A stretch of 64,000 nt of DNA, from positions 310,001-374,000 of the forward strand of contig BQMF02000145.1 of assembly GCA_027922465.2 (NCBI GenBank), in the 5' to 3' direction. Below the pieces are notes generated by a model. The model was not told where the DNA came from and did no database searches. It was given only the letters and a program-made list of their open reading frames with translations. The position numbers and the translations under genes are program-made. Position 1 is the first letter of the stretch. Every line of letters begins with the position of its first letter. Below, one piece after another: positions 54,401 to 64,000 of the stretch. The stretch comes from Turritopsis dohrnii (lineage: Eukaryota > Cnidaria > Hydrozoa > Anthoathecata > Oceaniidae).

Positions 54401-54661
54401 CGTCTCAGAGCAGCAAAAAATGTCTGTTTTGTGATGTGTGTACAAAAATTTCTGTATCAATGCTAAATTACACAACAAACCTCTGACATTTTGATGTAGA
54501 ATTTTTAGTCCTTTTTGCTTCATAAATCCATTTGTTGATTTATCTTTATCTTGTGTGAAAGAAGCAGCACTTCCAGGCAACAACAAAAATAAAAGCACGA
54601 GCATGACCGTACGCACCGCCATCTTGAAATTGACGATGGATACTCTCCATGGATACTTCAT
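51458..54661 (-). mobile_element. Full-length or nearly full-length LINE inserted in a related LINE
   Basis: The 3' tail is (TTA)n at about 51463-51480. The 5' end is within about 40 bases of the start codon. It interrupts the LINE at 48740-55400 between neighbouring endonuclease codons, so it is the younger of the two. Confidence 0.88.
51728..54622 (-). CDS. Intact LINE polyprotein: APE endonuclease and reverse transcriptase
   Basis: I choose the ATG at 54622 (MAVRTVMLVLLFLLLPGSAA) because the same ATGGCGG context starts the related LINE at 55365; a 13-codon longer frame starts at 54661. The N-terminus is signal-like. The endonuclease has KILHQNVRGLL, DIFCCSETHI, GGGVGIYV, ACYYRPPNSS, ILGDFNANYL, TLIDIVLTN and IGDHELIGCI. 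The RT has KRKKATGIDGLPACMIKD, ISVLPIFSKILERAAH, FGYRRNRSTKLASTLL, YIDLTKAFDTVGHGVLL, TSGVPQGSILGPLLFL and the catalytic YADD. There is no stop or frameshift. An RPIS to GPIS change (FGPISVLP) is the only unusual motif residue seen. It lacks the 2A-like segment that the related element has. Confidence 0.92.
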   Translation of the reverse strand: MAVRTVMLVLLFLLLPGSAASFTQDKDKSTNGFMKQKGLKILHQNVRGLLCNLALIQKFLYTHHKTDIFCCSETHIKDNENINNLYEIEGYEFVSRNRMNGTGGGVGIYVKKGLKWKRRLDYEHKSTECLWLEIFPQQAKSFLIACYYRPPNSSKYLSRDFNTAFNDTLKLSQQKHKEVIILGDFNANYLNKNDNKDLKSIIDINSFEQMIEQPTRVTKETETLIDIVLTNNPSTIKNVITESLSIGDHELIGCIRKMHNIKYQSKTVRCRDYKNYVPEDLIAETRQIKWNVLYQCNDVNIAANFFTSTLKDIFDRHAPIRNKTVKGKPSPWLRKDIKQLIDYKNTLYRKAKNTKSDIDWEAYKQARNKCNGKIQEAKRKYHRDLIEKNKKNPQKFWESIKSVFPSKTKSSLPSMQKSETRERVNTFSKYFATVVTKLKSKTIWLSSYIWKPHNAQPRKTDKTFAFSYVSRLFVEKQLKSMKRKKATGIDGLPACMIKDCAKTLSQPLAFIVNLSLRTGVFPTVWKNAKITPVYKSGDPGKPENFGPISVLPIFSKILERAAHGQLLSFLEENKLLTKFQFGYRRNRSTKLASTLLFDDIRSCIDEGKYVGAVYIDLTKAFDTVGHGVLLSKLSQYGICGGEYEWISNYLFNRNQIVCIDGIESTSEQLTSGVPQGSILGPLLFLIFFNGFPDILKNCRCIMYADDTVMYVDNAGKHKVEEFLNADLQNVASYFDENELFINLRKGKTEAMIFGTGKRLSNTNKHLDVFFRQQPIENVSEYKYLGNIVDQNLNFNKNFDKVYKKASGRLKLLRRLRSYLTVESAYSIYTMMIQPLLTYRSTVKLCHSETQKKRLTSLERRATIITGVSVPSVISLINKEACCLVKRCLSGDVCTNFSDYFAINNHRENTRNGGFLLKVPKAKLELGKTTFKFSGTKLYNDLPLRLRKIENYDAFCKEIKQFYTP

Positions 54662-55368
54662 TGACTTTCGTTAGCATTTCATTTAAGTGTTTATTAAAAT
54701 CTTTCGTCAAATAGTCAGATGAGTCAGGGGGTCTGTATACACTACCAACGAGAAAGTTTTTCCCTTTGAAGATTTCAATTTCGACCCAAATACATTCGAT
54801 TTCGCTATTTTCCAAGTCTAATCTCCTTTTCCACTTCAGATCGTTAGATAGGTACATTACCAACTCCTCCTCCTTCGCCACTTTGACGATTTTTATGAAT
54901 AAATTGGAACCCCTGAATTTTAAAGAGTTCCGAGTTAGATGAGTTTATATGCGTTTCTGACAGAGTGATTATGAGCTTTGAGGTTTGACTTGTAAATAAA
55001 GTTTGTAATACATCTCTCTTTCCAAATAAACCTCTGATGTTTTGATGCATCATTTTTACTCCTTTAAATTTCAAAAACCCTTGTAAATCATTTTGTATAC
55101 ACGGCCCAGGGCAAGTTTCGACATCGCCACATAAAAGAATCAGCATAATAAATAAAGTCTTTCTTGGTAATCTTGGAACTCTCAGTCGATGTAAACTAAA
55201 ACATTTTTCTCCAAGTAAAGCTAATCCACTCTTCCACTTATCAACCAGTAAATCAAATCCAATTCTCTTTAAATTATACTCCTCATTTGGCGTACTGTTA
55301 GTCTTAATCTTAAAAATACACATCAAAATAATGAGCAACACGAGTACAACCGTTCTTGCCGCCATCAT
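54662..55368 (-). pseudogene. LINE N-terminus with degenerate 2A-like motif (5' half of split element)
   Basis: The frame starts MMAARTVVLVLLIILMCIFK, a hydrophobic signal-like segment. A second hydrophobic segment, KTLFIMLILL, leads straight into CGDVETCPGP (55131-55102), a 2A-like motif with Cys in place of the essential Asn. The endonuclease then begins: KMMHQNIRGLFGKRD, LIITLSETHI, GEGGGVG. One extra A at about 54855 shifts the frame there; the other frame resumes YLSNDLKWKRRLDLE, WVEIEIFKGKNFLVGSVYRP and DYLTKDFNKHLNEMLTKV up to the insertion. Confidence 0.85.
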
Positions 55369-55400
55369 GTAACTGTAACTGTCCTAGTACTGTACTAGTT

Positions 55401-55807
55401 TCACACTAGTGTTATTTTAAAGAAGGTGCGGGCAATGAGTAAAAACAAAGTAGCCAAAGCAATTATTGACAAGATTTGATTGGCTCTTCAAGGCGTGAAG
55501 ACGAAACGACTAACCAGAGTCGTCAGAAGATCATTATAAGCTACTTGAAGACTAGAATTATAATAATGGCGCCATGCACCACGAGCTGTGATTCATCATT
55601 TTACTTGACAAGACTTTTATGAAACTCTTGTTTAAAATTTGATCATGTTTATGTTTTAGCCATTTTTTTTATGCTCAATGATCTTTATTATCTATGTTCT
55701 CTTAGGAAAAATATATATGCAAGTGCCTTTTGGCTATATATATTTTTCCCTATGACTATTACTTTCGTTGTTTTTATCTTTTAGAATAAAAACTTTTATA
55801 TATAATC
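55401..55807. other. No recognised feature
   Basis: AT-rich flank between the LINE 5' end and the transposase gene. A CACTAGTG sequence at about 55413 was noted, but no matching inverted end was found. Confidence 0.35.
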
Positions 55808-57028
55808 ATGAAAGGTGTATACATAAATTGCAAGCTTTGTGGAATGTCATTTTCTAGTCGATATTTTTCTCAGCATGTTTGTACACCTCAGTCAAACATG
55901 GATTCCTTCCAAGCTGAGATTTTGACAAAAGCCAATGGGTTCACATCAGATGACATCCCTTCAGAAAATGATGGTAAAAGCGATATTACTGATAATTATC
56001 AAGATGACTTTAAAACCATTGATGATTCTGACACAAATGATGATACTCAGCAACCTGTCATTGAAGAAATAGATGATGAAATATTTCATGAATTGTTTCG
56101 TGAGACATATTTTTTTGATGAAGAGACAAATATTGGTGATAAGCAAAACATGGAGTTAACTCTTGTCCAATGGTTTTGTCTATTCTTAGCATACTGGCAG
56201 TATTTATTTAACATAACTGACTCTTCCTTGGGGTTTTTTTTATCAAATTCATTTCCTTGTTCTTTCAAGTTTTAGAGGATTGTCAGAATGACTTTGTAAC
56301 AAATTTGTCAAGTGCTTTTCCAAAATCTCTATACATGTTCCGGAAGCTGATTTCCACAGAAAAAACATATTTCAAAAAATTTGTTGTGTGTATTAAATGT
56401 TACGCATTATATGACTATAATGATTGTATTACAACATATAAAGGGGAGAAAGTATCAAAGTATTTCCTAATCACAAGCTGAAACATCTACGTAATAATTG
56501 TGGTCAGCTGCTTTTAAAAACATTTAAAGCTCCTTCAGGTGAAACACTCCACATCCTTTCAAAGAGTATTGTTATCGCTCTTTAAAAAGGTCTATTGAAT
56601 TACTTTTTCAAAGAGAGAATTTTGAGTAAGACTGTGAAAAATGGAGAACTATGGAAGCTCCAGATCACACACTTTCTGACATTTATGATGGACCGATTTG
56701 GAAAGATTTTTGGAGGGAAGGGAAATGGTATTTTGAACAACCTCATAATTATGCCGTCATGTTGAACTGTGACTGGTTTCAACCATTTAAGCACTTAGCT
56801 AGTTTCTCTATTGGAGGTGTATACCTTGTGTTATTAAATCTCCCAAGAAGGGATCGATTTAAAAGAGAAAATGTAATCTTGGTTGGAATCATTCCTGATA
56901 TGGTTAAAGAACCTCCCACTAATACTTACTTGATGCTTAGCATAATCACCTCTATATATTCATGGAAAGTACACGTCAATGGTGTACTAAAGGTAAAACT
57001 AAACTTTTTGCTTCTGCATTAAAATGAG

Positions 57029-57461
57029 GCAACGGTGATTTTGAATAAGGATTCGTCACGTAACATCACACAAAAATCTATTACAGTATCGTTGGCGTGA
57101 CGTCAGTTTTTTTATGATGACGGGGAATCATTGCATTGCATCCCCAATCGAACGTGACGTTTTTGGGGAAATATCTCGAGAACCAATAGGGATAACTGAC
57201 GTTTTTTAGGGTCTGCCATACGGGCTACAGGGTGACGCAACATTTGGGCCTAAATTATTTTTGGTACTGCGGCTACGACATCATTAAAATCTTTGATCAA
57301 CGATATCTCTCTAACCGTTGATCGTAGCCAAACGATCCCATACATTTTTTGATCAGTTTTTCGAGCACTACAACATGGGCAAACTTATCATAGCCAATTC
57401 TTCATTTTATTTTTCGTGAACTGGACGCATGCTGAACATGGGTGGCGAGCGACGCCGCAGA
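57029..57461 (+). mobile_element. Helitron fragment, alternative core, missing its last bases
   Basis: Contains tgacgtcagtttttttatga, gataactgacgttttttagg and the 3' sequence gaacatgggtggcgagcgac then gccgcag. The hairpin's second half and CTAG have been lost. The exact left border is uncertain. Confidence 0.55.
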
Positions 57462-57669
57462 TACCACACAACGATACCATACACTTTTTTGATCAGATTT
57501 TCGAGCTCTACAGCATGGATAGACTTTCCAGTCGCGATTCTATGATTTATTTTTTCGTCAAGGGGTCTGCACACCTTGATTATATGTTTCGTCACCTTTT
57601 TCAACACGGGATTTGCATATATCCCTTACTAAGTTAGATGTGGTAAAAAGTTTTTACCCGGGTTACTAG
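57462..57669 (+). mobile_element. Helitron family 2, 3'-end fragment
   Basis: The end is ggtaaaaagtttttacccgg then gttactag at 57669. Upstream it has gatcagattttcgagctcta, a block shared with family 1 alternative cores. The next element starts TC immediately afterwards. Confidence 0.6.
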
Positions 57670-58228
57670 TCTTATTATACTAATTCGCGTGCGTGTGCAA
57701 CACATTTAACTTAGTGAGTGTTGTGTTTTTATAAAATTTACGGTCAAAACTTCTTAATCGTGGTCATTTTTTTGTTAGACTATTGACAATTGACGATTAG
57801 TATAATAGCACGCGGAGTGACGTCAGTTATTTTTATCGCATCGCTGGGGAATCATTGCATTGCAACCCCAATCGAACGAGATGTTTTTGGGGAATTATCT
57901 CGGGAACAAATTGGGATAACTGACGTTTTTCAGGGTTGGTGGCACGGGTGCTGGGGTGACGCAACATTTGTGCCTAAATTTTATTTGGTACTGCGGATAT
58001 GACGTCATCGAAATCTTTGATCAGCCATATCTCTCTAACGGTTGGTCATAGCGAAACGATCCCATACATTTTTTTGATCAGTTTTTCAAGCTCTACAACA
58101 TGGTTACATTTTCCGTTTCCAATTCCTAAATTGAAATTTTCATCACGGGGATCGTTCACGGGAAAGGCGATTTTGACCCATCCTTTTCAAAGTTAAGTTC
58201 GGTAAAAAGTTTTTACCCGGGATACTAG
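57670..58228 (+). mobile_element. Helitron family 2, complete short unit
   Basis: 559 bp from TCTTATTATACTAATTCGCG to gtaaaaagtttttacccggg then atactag, followed by T. The first 60 bases (gtgtgcaacacatttaactt) match the 5' ends at 26907 and 47996. Confidence 0.7.
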
Positions 58229-58249
58229 TGGTTTCATAATTACTAAAAA

Positions 58250-59116
58250 CTAGCCGCCAAGGTGGCGTCGCTCGCTGCCCATGTCCACCTGCTCTGTATC
58301 ACTGTATCAATAAACGTCAAATTTCCTTATAAACAGCTCGTACAACCAGAAGCAGATTCGAAGTCACAACCTCTGGTAAAACCAATCTTTTATCAGTGTA
58401 ACAATACACTCAAAACGTATAGAGAGAAAACTTCAACTTTTTATTAACTTTTGTTTAAAAAAAGTTACGCGCTCTAACATGGGTGCTATCAAACGTAAGG
58501 GGAAAATGGATTCTCTTCTTAAAAAGATCACATGGGAGGAGGGAAAAAAAGGCACGTGCTAAATGAATCAAGTGAATAAAAAAAAACGTTCGATCTGATA
58601 TAAAATAAAATAGATTAAAAGAAATCGATTAAAGACAACTATTATGACAAAAGCAAAAAAAAATATTTTGTTTTATGATATTTTTTTTTTACCTATAGGT
58701 TTTTAAACATTTTCATTACTCGAAAAAAAAGTTCACCCGTCTCAGACAGTCAGGCAAGGATACGTTAGGATACACTGGCAAACCGAGATGCTACCACGTT
58801 CTCCCACGGCTGCTTTTTGTCCAAAATGTTTTATCAGTTAGTTTCTTTGTATTTAGTTGATGTATTGTTTTCAAAGCCAAGTCAACGTGGAATATAAAAC
58901 TAACAAAATAATAAAAACGAAACAGTATTCCTATTAGTTCATCAGCCAAAAAAAGTCACGTTCGATTGGGGTTGCAATGTATTTGCTTCGAACTCACGTC
59001 GCACACAAAAAAAGAAATAATTTCGCTCACAACTCAATCTACCATTTTGCGTGACTTACAAACAAACAAACAAACAAACAGACAGACAGACAGAGAATCG
59101 GCTATTAATATATAGA
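58250..59116 (-). mobile_element. Helitron family 1, complete unit
   Basis: 867 bp with both ends and a long (AACA)n(GACA)n run at 59068-59093. The flanks are A (58249) and T (59117), as expected for A|T insertion. It abuts the transposase coding segment that resumes at 59117. Confidence 0.88.
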
Positions 59117-59205
59117 TGATGATTCGCCAGACAAAGTCATTCATTTAGCTTTACTATGTATTGGCTGTGACATACCAGCATGTCGAAAACTCTGTGGATT
59201 CTTGG

Positions 59206-60366
59206 GTAAGTGTGGAAAAACTATTTTTGTTCTGTCAATTACAAAATACCTAAGGGATTAAATTTTCATGAGAATTAAATTTTGCCAATTTTGGTGAGTT
59301 TGCAAAATATCCTTTATTTACCTGTTTGATAATTTGTGAAATTTAATTCTGACAAAAATTTGAGCTTGTGATTCAGGAAATTAAATTTTTACCAAATATG
59401 AATATATATTTTTAATTGGAATTAACTTCGATATTATTTTAGATAGGTTCTAATATGTTATTGGTGAACAAAAAGTGATACTAAAGTTTTTGAAACACTT
59501 ATCAATTACAATTGATTCATATATATTATATTGATATAGCAACAAGTGGTCAGTGACTCAAGCGTGTGCGCAAAAGAAAAACATAAAAAACACAGCTCAT
59601 GTTCCACGTATATTTAATAATTAATCAAAATACAACTATACATGAAAATAAGGGAAAATTTTCTGGGATCAAAAAATTCATATGTTAATAAGAGGCATGA
59701 GGAGTATTTCTTCTGATTGGGAAGATATTAATGTGTTTAGTTTATTTAATTAAGCTTCCTGATTTGGATTTTTAAATTAAGTTGTTTTTTTTACATGCGT
59801 CTTTTGTTATAAACAAGCCAATTTTTCCCAATTTGATGATCTCATTCATGAAAATTAGTTCTCGTGAAGTTTAAGAATTTCACCTTTTCGCGAAATTAAA
59901 TTCTCGCATATTCATCAAAACGATATATATTTCCGTTTGCGAAATCAAGAAATTTAATTGACACAATATTTAATATTGTTACCTTTTAATCATTATCAAA
60001 AATGCAGATAATATATAAATTTTTAAATTTCATTACTTTTTTTTTACTTCAGGCATAGAAACTTTCTCCAACAGGAACTTTCACAGCAGTTTATGTGTGC
60101 AAAACGTTCTGATGAAGCTTATTCGCGAAAATTAATGTTTGCAAGGAAAGCTATTTTCTGTCAATAACCTATTCGAGAAAATTGCTTTTCGAAAATTTTA
60201 TTGTGAAACTTTTTCTTTGCCATTCGCAAAAGTTTATGTGAAATGCAAAAGTTTCGTGAATTTTCCCACTAACCGAAGTTTCTGTTCCCGTAAGTTTCTA
60301 CGCCTAAAAGTATTTGAATTGTTTTCTTTTTCTTGAAAGATTCTTAAATCTTTGTTTTTCATTAAG
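59206..60366 (+). other. Transposase intron holding AT-rich MITE-like sequence
   Basis: Bounded by G|GTAAGTG and cattaag|GT. It contains repeated gaaattaaatt/ttaaattttgcc motifs (59265-59400, 59880-59960) and, at 60110-60320, the gcgaaa/aagttt motif family seen at 10556-10975. No coding sequence was recognised. Confidence 0.55.
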
Positions 60367-62075
60367 GTCATTCAGCTACTCGTGGTTGTTCCAAATGCAA
60401 TAAGATCTTCCCAGGTAACATTGGCAACAAGAATTATAGTGGTTTTGATGTGGATGCATGGCCTGAGAGAACAACTGAGCAACATCGTGAACAAATGGAA
60501 AAAATCATGGAATGTAATACAAGCAGTGAACGTGAGAGATTGGAGTCGGAATTTGGCGCACGTTATTCAGTCTTTGCTATGCTTCCATACTATGATACGG
60601 TGCGGATGTCTATCATTGACCCCATGCACAACTTATTTTTGGGCACTGGTAAACATCTCGTCAAAATATGGAAGGATTTGGGATACCTGAATAAAGATGT
60701 GTTGGAGAATTTACAACAAAAATGTGACGCATTTGTAATACCAAGTGATATGGGAAAGCTGGCAAGAAAAATTGTCAGTGGTTTTGACAGATTCACTGGA
60801 GACGAGTACAAAAACTGGCTTTTATTGTTTTCGGTTTTCAGTTTACAAGGCATATTGCCTGTTAAAGATATGAAGTGCTTATGCAAGTTTGTTCTTGCTT
60901 GTCAATACATGTGTCAAAGAATGATTACCACCACTGATATTGCTATTGCCCATGGCTTACTAGTTCAGTTTTGCCAAATTTTTGAAGAGCTCTATGGAGA
61001 GGATAAAGTAACACCAAACATTCATCTTCATTTACACTTGAAAGAATGCATTCTAGACTTTGGTCCCATCTATTCATTCTGGTTATTCAGTTTTGAGAGG
61101 TATAATGGAATGCTTCGAAATTTTCCAACTAACAACAGAGGCATTGAACCTCAAATTATGAAATGGTTCTGTGCAGATAATCTCGTCCCCAATCTTCGTA
61201 AGCCTACTTTATATGCTGATGTGTTTCAAAAACTGTTGAAAAGCATGGGTTCAAACAGAAGTTTAAAAGGAACATTATCAGAAATGGAAACTGCGAATTT
61301 GATTCAAGTTGCAAAATTGTCATCAAAGTGAGTATTTTATGATGTGTGTTTCTTCAGGGCAAGTTATTCAAGTGGGTTATATTTTGCTTGTATTTATTGA
61401 CACAGACTTCTAGATTCTTTCTCACAATTCATCCATTGAACCATTCCAAAAATAATTTGTTTGCTTGGTATTTAGAATGTGCAACCCATCAACTCAGATA
61501 TGGTATGGTTTAAGTTTCATTCATGAGTCAAAGTCTAAGGTTGATTCTCTCACAGATTTTGAATTACAATGTTTCACAAGAGTATATATGCTGTTATATC
61601 CTCTCCTTAATGAATCACATTCAATAATTCCTCATTCCTTCCGTAAAGCATCGGAAGTGCTTGTGGCGGGCGAAAGCTACAGCTCACTAGAATCTCGTAG
61701 TTGGAAATCATCCTACATTATGGCTTTTGGGCAGGAAACGGTGGTGAAATTTTAGATTTTGCCAAATATGATGCATTATCAAAACCACGCCCTGGAGTAA
61801 TAAGGTATTTCCTGAAACATTTATTGCATTACCAGGGGAATATTTTTGAACATTGGTTTGCAGTTTGTGATTGGTTTCTACCGTGCACTGAACAAGTGAA
61901 ATCAATGTTTCAAAAGCCAGTTGAAGTATGGCATAAGACCTTGTTCGAGCCTGTTGGGCCAGTATCATTTATACCAGTTACACGTATTTGCTCCAAGTTT
62001 GTATATGCTGATTATACATACAAAAGTCGTGATTTAATGGTGGTTATACCAAGAAAGAAGTACTCAAATATATGA

Positions 62076-62398
62076 ATATATAAATTGTTGTGTTGTACAT
62101 TTTCAATTAGATCATGTAAAAAATGGGTTTTCTTCATCAAAGAAAAAATTTGCAGTGACTTGTAATTGTCTTTTAAGATTTTTGAAAGTCCCATAATGTG
62201 AATAAATTTTGGTAAATAAGCTTTATTGCATATGTTTTAGTTCTTTCTTCTATTTCTATTTCATAGTCCTGCATGTATCCTTGAAATATAACTTATAACT
62301 GTTACTTTTGCTTCTGTACACTGAGTATTGCATTGAATGTTATTTAGACCAACAAATGATTCAGTTTTCCCCATTATCGTTATAGAAATAATAGAAAA
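62076..62398. other. 3' flank of the transposase gene
   Basis: AT-rich, with AATAAA-like signals near 62200. No gene. Confidence 0.4.
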
Positions 62399-62875
62399 CT
62401 AGCCGCCAAGGCGGCATCGCTTGCCGCCCATGTCCACCTTCAGCCTGCGTTTGGTTCACAAAAAATAAAATTAGGGATTTGGCAATAATAAGTGTGCCCA
62501 TGTTGTAGAGCTCGAAAAACTGGTCAAAAAAATGTATGGGATCGTTTTCCTACGATCAACCGTTTCGGAGATATCGTCGATCAAAATTTTGATGACGTCA
62601 TAGACCCGTCCCCCAAAAAAATTAGATCCAAATTTTTCGTCACTCTATCGCCTGCATCGTGGACCCCAAAAAACGTCAGTTATCCCTATTGGTTACGGAG
62701 ATAATTTTCCCTAAACGTCTCATTCGATTAGGGTCTCAATACAATGGTTTCACACTGACGTCGCACAAAATAAAATAAAATAATCACTCTCACAACTCAA
62801 TCTACCATTTTGCGTGACTTACAAACAAACAAACGCACAAACAAACAAACAGAGAATCGGCTATTAATATATAGA
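62399..62875 (-). mobile_element. Helitron family 1, alternative-core unit
   Basis: 477 bp with both ends. The core matches 14061-14522 (ctgcatcgtggaccccaaaa). The tetranucleotide run is AACA with one CGCA. Confidence 0.85.
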
Positions 62876-63732
62876 CTAGCCGCCAAGGCGGCGTCGCTCG
62901 CCGCCCATGTCCACCTGCTCTGTATCACTCTATCAATAAACGTCAAATTTCCTTATAAACGGCTCGTACAACTTGTGTTCAACCAGAAGCAGATTCGAAG
63001 TCACAACCTCTGGTAAAACCAATCTTTTATCAGTGTAACAATACACTCAAAACGTAGAGAGAGAAAACCTCAACTTTTTATTAGCTTTTGTTTTAAAAAA
63101 GTTACACGCTCCAACATGGGTGCTATCAAACGTAACGGGGAAATGGTTTCTCTTCTTAAAAAGATCACGCCGGAGGAGAGAAAAAAGGCACGTGCTAAAT
63201 GAATAAAGTGAATAATAAAAAAAAAACGTTCGATCTGAAGCGCATAACAATTAAAATAAGAAATTTAATTATTAAAAGAAAAGCAAAAAAATATTTCGTT
63301 TCATGATACTCTTTTTTTACCAATCGGTTTTTAAACATTTTGATTGCTCGAAAAAAAAGTTTACCCGTCTCAGACAGTCAAGGATACGTTAGGATACACT
63401 GGCAAACCAAACATGCTGCCACGTTCTGCCACTGCTGCTTTTTGTCCAAAATGTTTAATCAGTTAGTTTCTTTGTATTTAGTTGATGTATTGTTTTCAAA
63501 GCCAACGTAGTCAACGTAGTCCTTGGAATATAAAACTAACAATAACAATAAAAACAAAACGTTGGTCCTATTAGTTCATCAGCCAAATTGCAATGTATTT
63601 GCTTCGAACTCACGTCGCACACAAAAAAAGAAATAATTTCGCTCACAACTCAATCTACCATTTTGCGTGACTTACAAACAAACAAACAAACAAACAAACA
63701 GACAGACAGAGAATCGGCTATTAATATATAGA
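62876..63732 (-). mobile_element. Helitron family 1, main-subfamily unit
   Basis: 857 bp with both ends, joined head-to-tail to the previous unit as ...tataga|ctagccg.... A small deletion removed the gtcacgttcgattgggg block at about 63588. Confidence 0.87.
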
Positions 63733-63785
63733 TATAATAGTTGTAGCTGAATACATTCAAAACCACATCAAAATTTGGCATCAAA

Positions 63786-63826
63786 ATGGAGAAAAATAAT
63801 AACGGAGAAGACAATGAAATAAAAAG
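63786..63826 (+). other. Possible first exon at the window edge
   Basis: The ATG at 63786 opens MEKNNNGEDNEIKR and is followed by AG|GTATAT, which could be a donor. The rest would lie outside the window. Support is weak. Confidence 0.2.
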
Positions 63827-64000
63827 GTATATATTTCTTTTCTTTAATTATCTTCAGTGAATGACGTTTTACAGGTGTGTACCTTACAGATAAATTGAGA
63901 AGTTATGCAATAACATACCTAAGAGTATTACGTGATTACCGTCAATGAGTTATATTAGCATAGCTATTTCAAATATGAACAAGATATATGAAATCACATT

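Larger units (their letters stand above)
48740..55400 (-). mobile_element. LINE (APE type, 2A-bearing family) split by a related LINE
   Basis: The 5' part is 55400-54662 and the 3' part is about 51457-48740, ending in a (TTA)n run at 48740-48763. The two halves rejoin in the endonuclease: the left piece stops at EMLTKVNEVS and the right piece starts with YLLGDMNVNYL. Between them lies the complete LINE at 51458-54661. Confidence 0.85.
55808..62075 (+). pseudogene. CACTA/Transposase_21-like transposase gene with introns and insertions
   Basis: The start at 55808 gives a small Cys/His motif (CKLCGMSFSSRYFSQHVC), then an acidic stretch and LVQWFCLFLAYWQYLFNITD. The frame slips in a T-run near 56235, then FPKSLYMFRKLISTEKTYFK and PSGETLHH. 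After another frame change it reads HPFKEYCYRSLKRSIELLF, TAA at 56627-56629, and TLSDIYDGPIWKDFW...LVGIIPDMVKEPP. Helitrons occupy about 57029-59116. The gene resumes SPDKVIHLALLCIGCDIPAC; an intron (59206-60366) joins in phase to HSATRGCSKCNKIFPGNIG, then RMSIIDPMHNLFLGTGKHL and PNIHLHLHLKECILDFGPIY. A second intron (61328-61475) leads to MCNPSTQIWYG. A frameshift near 61725 precedes the end (RPGVIRYFLKHLLHYQGNIF). Family assignment is from motif memory. Confidence 0.78.

Noticed and set aside
55413..55425. CACTA-type terminus for the 55.8-62.1 kb transposase
   Set aside because: CACTAGTG occurs here, but no matching inverted end was found after 62075.

Overview
The window reads as AT-rich intergenic and intronic DNA of an invertebrate animal, most likely a cnidarian and perhaps a hydrozoan. 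The evidence is spliced genes with GT...AG introns, several APE-type LINEs, a DIRS element, mariner and CACTA-like DNA transposons, and Helitron-like repeats. The species assignment is inference only. No bacterial or viral gene organisation, rRNA, tRNA or CRISPR array was seen. Almost everything recognisable is a mobile element or a gene carried by one, and most copies are broken by a few identifiable lesions.

Layout. 1-3.3 kb: LINE remnant, two Helitron remnants, an ankyrin-repeat fragment, a mariner C-terminal remnant. 4.1-5.7 kb: minus-strand remnant of a metazoan cysteine-rich (CXC) protein family. 5.8-10.1 kb: a nearly complete DIRS-type tyrosine-recombinase retrotransposon with 91-bp inverted repeats, intact Gag and RT/RNase H reading frames and a recombinase broken twice. 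10.5-12.9 kb: a MITE, a THAP-finger remnant, a mariner N-terminal remnant and a GC-richer piece of unknown origin. 13-24.75 kb: long head-to-tail arrays of a non-autonomous Helitron family in both orientations, flanking a mariner element with very long inverted repeats. 26-30 kb: a possible small spliced gene, a palindrome, a second Helitron family, and a PHD-finger pseudogene.

30.3-41.7 kb: a composite DNA transposon (short CCCAGCCGGCA inverted termini, TA target) that carries a decayed transposase and a well-preserved nine-exon DUF4806-type gene. It is itself invaded by MITEs and by a LINE, and that LINE contains a Helitron. 42.1-48.6 kb: four exons of an unrecognised minus-strand gene, with a LINE carrying a signal-like peptide and a 2A-like motif in one intron and a Helitron in another. 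48.7-55.4 kb: a LINE of a second 2A-bearing family, split by a related and almost intact LINE. 55.8-62.1 kb: an intron-containing CACTA/Transposase_21-like transposase interrupted by a cluster of Helitrons. 62.4-63.7 kb: two more Helitron units, then a possible first exon at the right edge.

Three things stand out. First, signal-like segments and 2A-like motifs sit at the N-termini of the LINE proteins. Second, the Helitron family has TC...CTAG ends whose target site can be read directly from an interrupted LINE codon frame. Third, the DUF4806 gene is preserved as transposon cargo apart from one nonsense codon.
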